DNA of 64,000 nucleotides, taken from NCBI GenBank assembly GCA_016699855.1, contig CP064988.1, positions 806,001 through 870,000 on the forward strand, given 5' to 3'. The first letter of the stretch is position 1; every line of letters starts with the position of its first letter. Origin of the DNA: Rhodospirillales bacterium (GTDB taxonomy: Bacteria > Pseudomonadota > Alphaproteobacteria > Reyranellales > Reyranellaceae). Positions 16,847 to 25,605 of this stretch are shown here, piece after piece. The notes beneath the pieces are model-generated. The model was not told the origin of the DNA and made no database searches. It was given only the letters and a program-made list of their open reading frames with translations. The position numbers and the translations under genes were made by a program.

Positions 16847-19800
16847 ATGACGTCCGCGACGCCCGTGGTGCCAGGGTCCGGATTCGCGAGCTGTCCGGCT
16901 TGCGGAACCGAGAACCCGCCGCGCGCGCGGTTCTGCGGCGAGTGCGGCACCCGGCTCGCGACGCGTGGCGAGACCGCCGCGATCCCCGCCGAGCGCAAGT
17001 TCGTCACCATCCTGTTCGCGGACATCCGCGACTCGACGCGGATGATCCAGAACCTCGACCCCGAGGACGCCGCCGAAAAGCTGCGGCCGGCGATCGAGGT
17101 GATGACCGCGGCGGTGCGCGAGGCCGGCGGCATCGTCAACCGCATCCAGGGCGACGGCGTGATGGCCTTGTTCGGCGCGCCGATGGCGGTCGACGACCAC
17201 GCCCTGCGCGCCTGCCGCGCCGCGCTGCTGATGCGCAACCGGATCGCGGAGCTGCCGGACGCGGACCTCGCCGTGCGCATCGGCCTGCACTCCGGCGATG
17301 TCGTGACGCACGTCCGCCCCGGCGACATCGCCCACAGCTACGACGTGACGGGGCCGGCGGCGCATTTCGCGGCCCGGCTGGAGCAGGCGGCCGAGTCGAA
17401 CACCGTGCTGATCTCCGGGGACACATGGGCCCTGGTGCAGGGTTCGGTCGAGGCGCGGCGGCGGGACGGTCTCGTCTTCAAGGGCTTCGACCAGCCGGTC
17501 GCCGCGTGGGAATTGACCGGTCTCGGCCAGCGCTCGCGCTGGATGGCGCGGCAGGCGGCCGGGCTGTCGCCGTTCGTCGGCCGCGAGGCGGTGATGGGCT
17601 ACCTGCGCGGGCGGCTGAACCGCGCGCGCAACGGCAGCGCCCAGTTCCTGGCGATCGGCGGCGAGCCGGGCACCGGCAAGTCGCGCGTCGCGCACGAGCT
17701 GGTCGGCGGCGAGGCCGGTGGCGCATGGACGGTCTGGGAGGCCGACGGCGAGACCACCAGCAGCCGCGCGCCGTTCGCCATCATCCGCGCGCTGTTGCGC
17801 CGCTGGCTCGCGGTCGAGGAGACCGCCGCCTACGAGGATGTCGGCGCGGCGCTGACGGCGCGGCTCGCCGCGCTCGATCCGCCGGCCGGAAGCGATTCGG
17901 CGCTGGCCGCGCTGCTCAATCTCCAGCGCGACGACCCGGCGTGGAGCGAGATGGATCTGCCGGCGCGGCGCCGCCTGATCGAGGCCGCCGTGGTCGCGAT
18001 CATCGACGCCGCGCAACGCGAGCGGCCGCTGTTCCTGTTGATCGAGGATTTCCACTGGGCCGACGTCGAGTCGCGCGCCGTGCTGCTGGCGCTGCCCGAC
18101 CGCCTGCCGGACGCGCGCCTCGCCATCGTCGCCACGCACCGTCCGATGGACGGCGTTCCGGCCCGCGCGCCGCACACCCTGCCGATAACGCTGTCGGAGT
18201 TCCAGGTCGACACCGCCGGCCGCTTCCTCGACCGCCTGCTGGGCGGCCATCCGTCGGTACGCGCGATGAAGGAGCAGTTGCTCGACCTGACGGGACGGCT
18301 GCCGCTGTTCCTCGAGGAGGCCGTGCGCCACCTGGTCGAGAGCGGCGCGCTCGACGGCACGCCCGGCGCGTTCGTCGCGTCGGGCGACCGGCCGCGGGTC
18401 GAGACGCCGCGTTCCGTCCAGGCCGTCGCCGCCGCGCGCATCGACGGCCTCGACGCGCCGCTGAAGGCGCTGACGCAGGTCGCGGCCGCCATCGGCAAGC
18501 GCTTCCCGCGGGCGCTGCTGGCGGATGTCGGCGAGGCCGACACGGCGGCGCTGCCGGCCGCGGTCCGCGAGCTCGCGGCGCGCCACATCCTGTTCGACAG
18601 CGCCGACGGCTCCGGCGATTTCGTCGAGTTCCGGCACGAGTTCATCCGCGAGGCCGCCTACGGCGCCATGGTGCGCGACCGCCGGCAGGGGCTGCACCGC
18701 CGCATCCTCGACGCCATCGAGGCGCGCTTCGCCGACCAGCTGCGCGACTGGACCGCCACCCTCGCCCACCACGCCGCCGAGGCGCAGATGTGGGCGAAGG
18801 CGGTCGAGTACGAGCGCAAGGCGGCGGAGGGCGCGATCGAGGCGTCGTCGTACCAGGCGGCGCAGGATTTCTGCCAGAAGGCGCTCGACCACCTCGAGAG
18901 GATGCCGCGCACGCGCGACACGATATCGCTCGGAATCAGCACACGGCTGTTGCTGCGCGTCGCGATCGGCGCGACGCCGGATTTCTCCTCTTGGCTGCGG
19001 ATGCTGACCGATGCCGAAAAGCTCGCCACGGAGATTCACGACTTCAGAACCGCGCTCATCTGCCGCGTCCAAGCGGCTTTCGCCCTGACATTTCAAGGGG
19101 ACGTCCTAAATGCCATCGAGACGGCGTCGGCCGCGCTCGGCGAGGCGCGATCGTCCGAGAACAAGGCCGCGGAAGTGCTGGCGCGATACGCCCTTGGCCA
19201 GGCGTTCTTCTCCTCCGGCGCGTATTCCGATGCTGTCCAAGCGCTACTGCCGGCGGTCGACTACCTGTCGGCCGAGCGGGAGATGGCTCATATCGGCACC
19301 ACGGCCACCACGTCGATCCTGTGCCGGTCGGTATTGGCCTGCGCTTATGCGAGCATGGGACGGCACGACGACGCCGACCTTGTGACCAAGAGGTCACGCG
19401 AGACGGCGCGTAGGACGAACAACGTCTACGACATGGCTTCGGCCTCCTACGGGTACGGCGCAACGCTCGTGTTGGGTGGAAATTTCGCTGCCGCGACCGC
19501 GGTTCTCCAAAGCGGCTTGGCGCTTTGCGAGAAGCATGGGATTGGCGTCCTTTCGCCGCTGATCGGCGGCCAGCTTGGCGCCGCGCACCTCGGGTGCCGC
19601 GACATCGGTGCCGCGGAGGCCACTCTGCGCACCGCAGCGGATCGGGCGAGGAGTATCGGTCATGCGGCCGCACTCTGCGCGGCGGAGGCGCTCTACTCGA
19701 TGGCACTAGCCGCCCGGGAGGACTATGCGACCGCCGAGCGGTTCGCCAGGTCGGCTCACCAGGACGCCCGGACGCGTGGTCTGCGGGGCCTGCAATCCCT

Positions 19801-19969
19801 CGCGGCACGAGCGCTGGCGACGGCGATCTTCAGGCAATCCAGTTCGCGTCGGGAGGAGGCGTTGGCGATGATCGAAGAAAGCTGTGAATTGGCTCGGGCA
19901 TGCGAAGCGGCTCCAGCGCTGAGGCAGTCGAGCGCGTTCCGCAAATTGCTGGTCGAGGCTAGAATGTAG
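16847..19969 (+). CDS. Zinc-ribbon/class III nucleotidyl cyclase/AAA ATPase/TPR protein
   Basis: This is a 1040-aa multidomain signalling protein. Residues about 15-40 form a double-CxxC zinc ribbon (CPACGTENPP ... CGECGT). Residues 48-225 are a class III cyclase domain with both metal aspartates (LFADIRDSTRM and RIQGDGVMALFG). Residues 240-500 hold a NACHT/AAA16-type ATPase (Walker A GGEPGTGKSRVAHEL, Walker B LFLLIEDFHWADVES). The C-terminal 500 residues are helical TPR-like repeats. Such proteins are thought to make cAMP or act as ATP-driven switches, but whether this one cyclises ATP is unproven. Base composition drops after about 18,950, so the repeat region may be of different origin. 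It is preceded by a 206-bp gap in which I saw nothing. Confidence 0.9.
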   Translation: MTSATPVVPGSGFASCPACGTENPPRARFCGECGTRLATRGETAAIPAERKFVTILFADIRDSTRMIQNLDPEDAAEKLRPAIEVMTAAVREAGGIVNRIQGDGVMALFGAPMAVDDHALRACRAALLMRNRIAELPDADLAVRIGLHSGDVVTHVRPGDIAHSYDVTGPAAHFAARLEQAAESNTVLISGDTWALVQGSVEARRRDGLVFKGFDQPVAAWELTGLGQRSRWMARQAAGLSPFVGREAVMGYLRGRLNRARNGSAQFLAIGGEPGTGKSRVAHELVGGEAGGAWTVWEADGETTSSRAPFAIIRALLRRWLAVEETAAYEDVGAALTARLAALDPPAGSDSALAALLNLQRDDPAWSEMDLPARRRLIEAAVVAIIDAAQRERPLFLLIEDFHWADVESRAVLLALPDRLPDARLAIVATHRPMDGVPARAPHTLPITLSEFQVDTAGRFLDRLLGGHPSVRAMKEQLLDLTGRLPLFLEEAVRHLVESGALDGTPGAFVASGDRPRVETPRSVQAVAAARIDGLDAPLKALTQVAAAIGKRFPRALLADVGEADTAALPAAVRELAARHILFDSADGSGDFVEFRHEFIREAAYGAMVRDRRQGLHRRILDAIEARFADQLRDWTATLAHHAAEAQMWAKAVEYERKAAEGAIEASSYQAAQDFCQKALDHLERMPRTRDTISLGISTRLLLRVAIGATPDFSSWLRMLTDAEKLATEIHDFRTALICRVQAAFALTFQGDVLNAIETASAALGEARSSENKAAEVLARYALGQAFFSSGAYSDAVQALLPAVDYLSAEREMAHIGTTATTSILCRSVLACAYASMGRHDDADLVTKRSRETARRTNNVYDMASASYGYGATLVLGGNFAAATAVLQSGLALCEKHGIGVLSPLIGGQLGAAHLGCRDIGAAEATLRTAADRARSIGHAAALCAAEALYSMALAAREDYATAERFARSAHQDARTRGLRGLQSLAARALATAIFRQSSSRREEALAMIEESCELARACEAAPALRQSSAFRKLLVEARM

Positions 19970-20057
19970 AACGAGTTTGTTCAGCAAGCGTCACCGCGTC
20001 GACCCGTGCTTCAAGCACGGAGCGGCGCATCAAGACCGCCAATAGAAGGAGGCCGGG

Positions 20058-20543
20058 ATGTTCATGAAGACCTTGGATCTGTATCCGCGACTCATCGTGG
20101 TGTTCGACCCGCTCGCGGAGAAGCTTTCGGAGCGGTTCTCCATCGACGAGATCGGGAAGCGGAAGGACGAATTCGAGGCCAAGGGCGGAATCAGCGCCTA
20201 TACCTTCGGCGGCCTCGCCAAGACCTTCGTTCCCAACCCAGGCGACTGGGAGAAGGCTACATCCCCGGGATCGCGCGATGCCTACCTGAAGTGGGGTCAG
20301 GAAAGCGGGAACGTCTCACAGGCGACATCGCGTGCCCTGACCGCGATCATCGGCGGGAATCTTGCGCAGAAGACACCGCTTCCGATGCAATTCATCGTCC
20401 GCGAGAATACGGAACCTTACTACGGCTGCGCGGCAGGCGTTACGTACAACCGGACAGGCGGATACTACCAGCTTACAGTGCTCATGCTCTGCCCGAGTGG
20501 GACGTCCGAAGCACTGGAGAAGAAATTGAAGAAGGCGCCCTGA
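20058..20543 (+). CDS. Hypothetical protein
   Basis: This 161-aa soluble-looking protein has an excellent ribosome-binding site (AAGGAGG, 5 bp before the ATG) but no family I recognise. It begins MFMKTLDLYPRLIVVFDPLAEKL and contains charged helices, a glycine-rich middle, and YYGCAAGVTYNRTGGYYQL near the end. There are two cysteines and no signal peptide. Its GC content is visibly lower than that of flanking genes, as is the C-terminal part of the preceding cyclase gene, which hints at acquired DNA. A short palindrome (CCGTGCTT-C-AAGCACGG, 20004-20020) precedes it. Confidence 0.7.
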   Translation: MFMKTLDLYPRLIVVFDPLAEKLSERFSIDEIGKRKDEFEAKGGISAYTFGGLAKTFVPNPGDWEKATSPGSRDAYLKWGQESGNVSQATSRALTAIIGGNLAQKTPLPMQFIVRENTEPYYGCAAGVTYNRTGGYYQLTVLMLCPSGTSEALEKKLKKAP

Positions 20544-20560
20544 ACGGATTAGCGAACCGC

Positions 20561-22108
20561 GTGCCGTTTGGGATTCGCGTCGAGTCGAGCGTCGATCGAT
20601 CGCTAGTCGGTGCGAGTCGGAGATGTCGAGGTACATGCCCGGGGCGACGAGCCACGAAAGTCCTGATCGTCGTGTTCGACGGGTTGCGGCCGGACATGGT
20701 CGACGCCGCGACGATGCCGAACCTGCACGCGTTCCAGGACCGGCACTGCCGCTTCGCCCGCGCACGCTGCGTCTTTCCAAGCGAGACGCGGGTCAACGCC
20801 GCGGCGCTGGTCACGGGCTGCCAGCCGGCGCGCGCCGGCGTCGTCGGCAACCAGTTCCACGCCGGCGACGTCTTCGCCGACCGCTGGGTGCGGACGGCGG
20901 AGCGCGACGATCTCGTGGCCGTCGACGCGGCCTGGAACGGCCGGCTGATCGACGCGCCGACGCTGGGCGAGCGGCTGGCCGCGGCGGGATTGACCTACGC
21001 CGTCGTCGCCACCGGATCGACCGGCGCGACGTGGCTGCTGGCGCACCGCGCCGAGGCGCTGGGCCAGCTTCGATGGTCGGCGCACGGCGCCGCGCACAGC
21101 GCGTCGCGGGCGATGTGGGACGGAATCGAGGCGCGTTTCGGCCCGCCGCCGCCGGGTGGCGTGCCGGCCTCGGCGCGCGTCGCGCACGCCACGTCGATCT
21201 ATCTCGACCACGTGCTGCCGCGCATCGATCCCGACGTCGCGGTGCTCTGGTACACCGACCCGGACAATTCCTACCACTACGCCGGCATCGGCTCGGCGGC
21301 GGCGCGCGAATCCCTTGTGGCTGCCGATTCCGCGTTCGGCCGGGTCGTCGAGGCGTGGGAGCGCGCGCCCGACCAAGACCGCCGCACGATCATCGTCGTG
21401 TCGGACCACGGCCAGGTCACCAACCGCGGCCGGATCGATCTCGTCGGCGCGTTCGCCGGTTCCGGCTTCTCGGTCGACACCCGCGCCGTCGGTAACGCCG
21501 ATCTCGGCCTCGTGCCGGGCTCGGCGTCGGCCGTCACCTTCCGCCGCGACGATCCCGGTCTGCGCCGCGCCGTGGCGGAATGGGTCGCCGAACAGGCGTG
21601 GAGCGGCGCGCTGTTCAGCGCCGGGCCCGACCGCGACGCCGGCGCGCTGGATGGCACCTTCAACCGCGCCCTCGTCGGCCTCGATAGCGGCCGCGTCGCC
21701 GATCTGGTGTTCACCTTCGCCCACGACGACGCGGTCGGCGGTGGCGGCTGGCCCGGCGGCGCGCCGCACGACAGCGCGCTGGCCGATGGCCACGGCAACC
21801 ACGGCGGCCTGCATCCCCGCGAGATGGGCAACTACCTCGCGATCGGCGGCGCCCGGTTCCGCGGCGGCTACGTCTCCCCCTGCCCCGCCGGCATCGTCGA
21901 CATCGCCCCGACGATCCTGCACCTGCTCGGCCTGCCGCATGGCGGCTGCGACGGACGCGTTCTCCACGAGGCGTTCGTCGACGGCGCGACGCCGGTATGG
22001 GAGGCCCACGCGCTCGACCTCGTCGTCGGCGGCGCCACACGGCGCCTGTCGCTGTCGCGGGTCGTCGGCACGCTCTACGTCGATGGCGGCGGCAGGGTGG
22101 CGCCATGA
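20561..22108 (+). CDS. Alkaline-phosphatase-superfamily phosphodiesterase (NPP type)
   Basis: The core KVLIVVFDGLRPDMVD supplies the first metal Asp. FPSETRVNAAALVTG holds the expected Thr nucleophile region of nucleotide pyrophosphatase/phosphodiesterases, WYTDPDNSYHYAG the second metal cluster, VVSDHGQ the third, and HGNHGGLHPREMGNYLAIGG the C-terminal His. It hydrolyses phosphodiester or pyrophosphate bonds of an unknown substrate. The start is uncertain: in frame only a weak GTG at 20561 is available, while a plausible ATG at 20623 (MSRYMPGATSH) is one base out of frame, so an indel near 20650-20660 is possible. It ends in a 4-bp ATGA overlap with the GNAT gene, indicating an operon. Confidence 0.82.
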   Translation: MPFGIRVESSVDRSLVGASRRCRGTCPGRRATKVLIVVFDGLRPDMVDAATMPNLHAFQDRHCRFARARCVFPSETRVNAAALVTGCQPARAGVVGNQFHAGDVFADRWVRTAERDDLVAVDAAWNGRLIDAPTLGERLAAAGLTYAVVATGSTGATWLLAHRAEALGQLRWSAHGAAHSASRAMWDGIEARFGPPPPGGVPASARVAHATSIYLDHVLPRIDPDVAVLWYTDPDNSYHYAGIGSAAARESLVAADSAFGRVVEAWERAPDQDRRTIIVVSDHGQVTNRGRIDLVGAFAGSGFSVDTRAVGNADLGLVPGSASAVTFRRDDPGLRRAVAEWVAEQAWSGALFSAGPDRDAGALDGTFNRALVGLDSGRVADLVFTFAHDDAVGGGGWPGGAPHDSALADGHGNHGGLHPREMGNYLAIGGARFRGGYVSPCPAGIVDIAPTILHLLGLPHGGCDGRVLHEAFVDGATPVWEAHALDLVVGGATRRLSLSRVVGTLYVDGGGRVAP

Positions 22109-22599
22109 CGGACGGCGCGATCATCGTCCGGCGCGCCGTCGACGCGGACGCGGCGGCCATCGGCGCGCTGATCAACGCCGCTTTCATCGAATACCGCGGC
22201 CGGCTGAAGCCGGAATCCGGCGCGCTCGACGAATCCGCGGCGACGATCCTGCCGCAGCTCGCCGCGCCCGGCGGCGCCGCCATCGCGTGGCGCATCGAGG
22301 GCGGCGCGCCCGTGGCCGTGGGCGCCGTCCTCTACCGGCCGGACGGCGACGATCTCTATTTCGGCCGCCTGTCGGTGCCCCCGGCGCGACGCGGACAGGG
22401 CATCGCCGGCGCGTTGATCCGCTTCGTCGAGGACGAGGCGCGCCGCCGCGGCTGCGCCGGCGTCACCCTCGGCGCGCGCATCGCGCTCGCCGCCAACCAG
22501 GCGATGTTCGCGGCGTTGGGCTACGCGGAGGTCTCGCGCGAGGCGCATCCCGGGTACGACGCGCCCACGTCGATCAACCGCCGCAAGGCCCTGCTCTAG
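22105..22599 (+). CDS. GNAT family N-acetyltransferase
   Basis: This 164-aa acetyl-CoA-dependent acyltransferase has the acetyl-CoA pyrophosphate loop in PPARRGQGIAGALIRF (RRGQGIA) and the preceding strand LYFGRLSV. The later segment ANQAMFAALGYAEVSRE is the typical motif-B region. The target amine is unknown. The ATG overlaps the stop of the phosphodiesterase gene, so translation is coupled. It is convergent with the gamma-glutamyltransferase gene 6 bp away. Confidence 0.9.
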   Translation: MTDGAIIVRRAVDADAAAIGALINAAFIEYRGRLKPESGALDESAATILPQLAAPGGAAIAWRIEGGAPVAVGAVLYRPDGDDLYFGRLSVPPARRGQGIAGALIRFVEDEARRRGCAGVTLGARIALAANQAMFAALGYAEVSREAHPGYDAPTSINRRKALL

Positions 22600-22605
22600 G
22601 CGCGC

Positions 22606-24221
22606 TCACACGGCGACGACGTTGCCGTCGTGGCCGGGATCGGCGCCGCCATCGAGTCCGTCGGAGTGGATGCGCAGCGCGTGCACGGCGGCGAAGCCGA
22701 AGCCGTAGGGGCTGCGGATCACCTCGTAGCCCATGCCTTCGAGCGCCCGCTGCGTCGTCCAGGGGATGCGGTTCGAGATGTCGATGGCGTCGCTGGTGGC
22801 GGAGAAGCGCGGCGCGCTGACGGCCTCGACCATGGTCATGTCGAAATCCAGCGCGTTGAGCGTGGCGTGCAGCACGCCCATGGCGATCTGCGTCGCGCCG
22901 GGCGCGCCGATCACCAGCTCCGGCCGGTCGCCGTCGAACACGATCGACGGCACCACCGAGCTGAACCGCGCCTTGCCCGGCGCGATCGAGCCCGCCCGGC
23001 CCGGCCGCGGATCGAACACGCCCATGCAGCCGTTGTACATGAAACCCAGCCCGTCCGTGACGACGCCCGACGGCATGCCCAGCGAGTGGGTCATGGTGGC
23101 GCAGTTGCCGTCCTTGTCGACGACGGAGATGTGCGTGGTATCCTTGGTCGGCGTTCCGGTGTTGAAGCGCGGGACGCTGGCCTTGACCCCGCGCGGATCT
23201 CGTCGGCCATGGCGCGCGCGTAGGCTTTCGACGTCAGGCGCTCCAGCGGCACCTCGACGAAGCGCGGGTCGCCGACATGGGCGTCCTTGTCGATGGTCGC
23301 GCGCTTCATCGCCTCGGCGACCACGCGCACGTATTCCGGCGTGTTGTGGCCGATGGCGGCGAGATCAAAATTCTCGAGGATGTTGAGCATCTCGACCAGC
23401 ATCACGCCGCCGCCGGGCGGCTGGTTGGTCGACACGCGGCGGCCGCGGTACGTGCTCCACAATGGATCGGTGCGCACCGTGCGCCATTTACGCAGGTCCT
23501 CGGCCGTCAGCAGGCCGTCGTTGCGGCGCATATCCTCGGCGATGGCCGCCGCGATCTCGCCCTCGTAGAAGGCGTCGGCGCCGCCGCGCGCGATGGCGCG
23601 CAGCACCTCGGCGTAGTCGCGGTTCACCACCCGGTCGCCGACCCGTTTCGGCGAGCCGTCGGGCCGGCAGTAGAGCCGCTTGGCGGCCGGCGTGAACGTG
23701 AGCCGCTCGTGGTTGGGCGCGCGCCCCATGGCGCCTTCGTCGCTCCACCAGAAATGCACGTGCGGCCGCACCGTCCAGCCGTTGTGGGCCCAGTGGATCG
23801 CCGGTTCGACCACCCGCGACCACGGCAGCGATCCGTGCTCGCGGTGGGCGTCGTGGTACATGCGCAGATTGGCCGGCGCGCAGATCGAGCGGTAGCCGAT
23901 GTCGTTGACACGGCCGCGCAAGATGAAGCCGTAGCCATCGCGCGCTTCGCCCTCGATCAGGTTCGCCCACATATCCGGCCGCGCGCCCAGCGGCGCCGGC
24001 GCGTGCGCGTCGATGTAGCCGTGGAACCTCTTGCCCGGCATGTAGATGCCGCAGCTGCCGAAGCCGGCGATGCCGCACATCAGCGGATCGACCACGCCCT
24101 GGGTCAACGCGCAGGCGATCAGCGCGTCGACCGCGTTGCCACCCTCCCGCAGCATGTCGGCGCCGGCCTCGGTCGCCTCCGGCTGCGGCGCCACGATCAT
24201 GGCTTTCTCGCGATATCGCAT
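22606..24221 (-). pseudogene. ggt: Gamma-glutamyltransferase, split by a frameshift
   Basis: The first part (24221 to about 23190) encodes the large-subunit region (ATEAGADMLREGGNAVDA ... QPPGGGVMLVEMLNILE ... MADEIRAG). The second part, in another frame, encodes KASVPRFNTGTPTKDTTHISVVD, where the Thr of TTHISVVD is the autoprocessing and catalytic nucleophile, then MTHSLGMPSGVVTDGLG to the end. The join needs one extra base near the C-run at 23187-23190. The intact enzyme is periplasmic or cytosolic and hydrolyses gamma-glutamyl bonds of glutathione. No signal peptide is seen. The start is MRYREKAMIV, with a second ATG at 24200. It is either a recent mutation or an assembly error in a homopolymer; all catalytic landmarks are intact. 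Confidence 0.85.
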
Positions 24222-24297
24222 CGTGCTCCGGTTCCTCGTTCCATGGCGGGCGCCGCCTCGCCCGCGGGGCGGACTGTCGCGGCCCGGCGCCGCCCCG

Positions 24298-25542
24298 TCA
24301 ACGCGGCGCGACGGTGTCGGACGGCACCCGCATCCCCAGCGCGCGCAGGTAGCCCGCGTTGATCGTGTTGCGCGCCAGCGGCACGTCGGCCAGGTAGGCG
24401 TCGATCGCGGCGCGGGCGCGTGTCAGCGCCGCGCCTTCGGCGGGCGCGGCTCCATCGGCGATGGCGACCACGTCGGCCCAGCCGTCCGGCCGGCGGATCG
24501 ACGCCACGGTCGAGGGCGTGTCGAGGTTCTTGTACGTCCAGAAGCACCAGCCGATGCCCAGCCGCTCGTGCAGCTTACGGAACGCGGCGTGCCAGTCGTC
24601 GGTCCACTCGCCGGTCTCACCGATGAGCAGCGGCACGTCGTGGCGCAGCGAGAAGTCGATGTGCCGCTGGATCGAGTCGCGCCGGGGGCTGCTCCAGAAG
24701 GCATGGTAGGTGTAGACGAGGTTCGGCGCGAACGGCCGGCCGAACATCTCGAGATTGGTGCTCCACTGGCCGCCCGCGAGCAGCACGATCCGATCCGGAT
24801 CCTCGGCGCGGATCGCCGCGGTGGCGTCGCGGTAGAAGGCCTCGAGCTTGTGGTTCAGGCGCGAGACGTCGTGGTACGGCGCGACGGGCTCGTTCAGCAG
24901 GTCGAAGCCGAGCATCGCCGGCTCGCCGCGGTAGCGCGCCGCCAGCCGGCGCCAGATGGAGATCGTCAGCGCGCGGTGCGCCGGCACGTAGAACATCAGC
25001 GGATAGCCCGACCCGTCGTCGTGGTTGAACCCCGTCTGTCCGCCGGGCGCGGCGTGCAGGTCGAGGATCACGCGAAGCCCCGCCGCGCGCGCCCACGCCA
25101 CCAGCGCGTCGAGACGGGCGTAGCCCTCGCCCTCGAAGCGCGGCGGTGCGCCGGGTGCGCCCGGCGTCACCAGCGAGGCGTAGTGGAACGGCACGCGCAC
25201 GACATTGAAGCCGGCGGCGGCGATGAAGCGGATGTCGGCCGCGTCGACATAGGCGTCGCGCCACCGGGCCCAGAACGCCCGCGCCCCGGCAGCGCCGAGG
25301 ACCCGTTCGAACGCGGCGTAGATCCGCCGCGGCGACCGCGCGGTCTTGAACTTGAACATGTAGCCTTCGGGCACCAGCCAGTTGCCCAGGTTGATGCCTT
25401 TGACCGCGAAAGTCCGCCCGGCGGCGTCGACCAGGCGCCGGCGATCGACGCGCAGCGACGACAGCGGCCGGCCCGCCGCGGCGGGCGCGGCGATGGCGGC
25501 GGCGGAAGCGAGCGCTGATCCGATCAGCCGGCGACGGAGCAT
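24298..25542 (-). CDS. Secreted glycoside hydrolase family 5 protein
   Basis: This 414-aa protein has a twin-arginine-like signal (LRRRLIGSALASAAAIAAPAAA). The GH5 TIM barrel shows GINLGNWLVPEG at strand 1, GFNVVRVPFHY, DLHAAPGGQTGFNHD, the acid/base Glu in FDLLNEPVAPYHD, and the nucleophile Glu in LLIGETGEWTDDW. These are the marks of endo-beta-glucanase/exo-glucanase type enzymes, probably acting on beta-glucan outside the cytoplasm. The start is the ATG giving the signal peptide. It lies 76 bp upstream of the gamma-glutamyltransferase on the same strand but has no obvious functional link. Confidence 0.9.
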   Translation of the reverse strand: MLRRRLIGSALASAAAIAAPAAAGRPLSSLRVDRRRLVDAAGRTFAVKGINLGNWLVPEGYMFKFKTARSPRRIYAAFERVLGAAGARAFWARWRDAYVDAADIRFIAAAGFNVVRVPFHYASLVTPGAPGAPPRFEGEGYARLDALVAWARAAGLRVILDLHAAPGGQTGFNHDDGSGYPLMFYVPAHRALTISIWRRLAARYRGEPAMLGFDLLNEPVAPYHDVSRLNHKLEAFYRDATAAIRAEDPDRIVLLAGGQWSTNLEMFGRPFAPNLVYTYHAFWSSPRRDSIQRHIDFSLRHDVPLLIGETGEWTDDWHAAFRKLHERLGIGWCFWTYKNLDTPSTVASIRRPDGWADVVAIADGAAPAEGAALTRARAAIDAYLADVPLARNTINAGYLRALGMRVPSDTVAPR

Positions 25543-25605
25543 GGCGCCACGATAGCGCCGCCGGCCGGTTTGTCACGGTCCGGCCGCGTGATATGAGCAA
25601 CAAGC

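Noticed and set aside
16631..19096. An 821-codon minus-strand open frame opposite the cyclase gene
   Set aside because: No family-like sequence, Arg/Ala-rich throughout, whereas the plus strand shows intact cyclase and ATPase motifs.
20004..20020. CCGTGCTT-C-AAGCACGG as a terminator
   Set aside because: The loop is a single base, so the full stem cannot form, and there is no T-tract; it may be a chance palindrome.
22606..23094. A separate 162-aa small gene within gamma-glutamyltransferase
   Set aside because: Its start (MTHSLGMPSG) is internal to the small-subunit domain and coding homology continues upstream of it in the same frame; it is the second half of the split gene.
23185..23195. 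Programmed frameshifting in gamma-glutamyltransferase
   Set aside because: There is no slippery heptamer with a downstream pseudoknot that I can see, and the family does not use it; a base deletion in a homopolymer is simpler.
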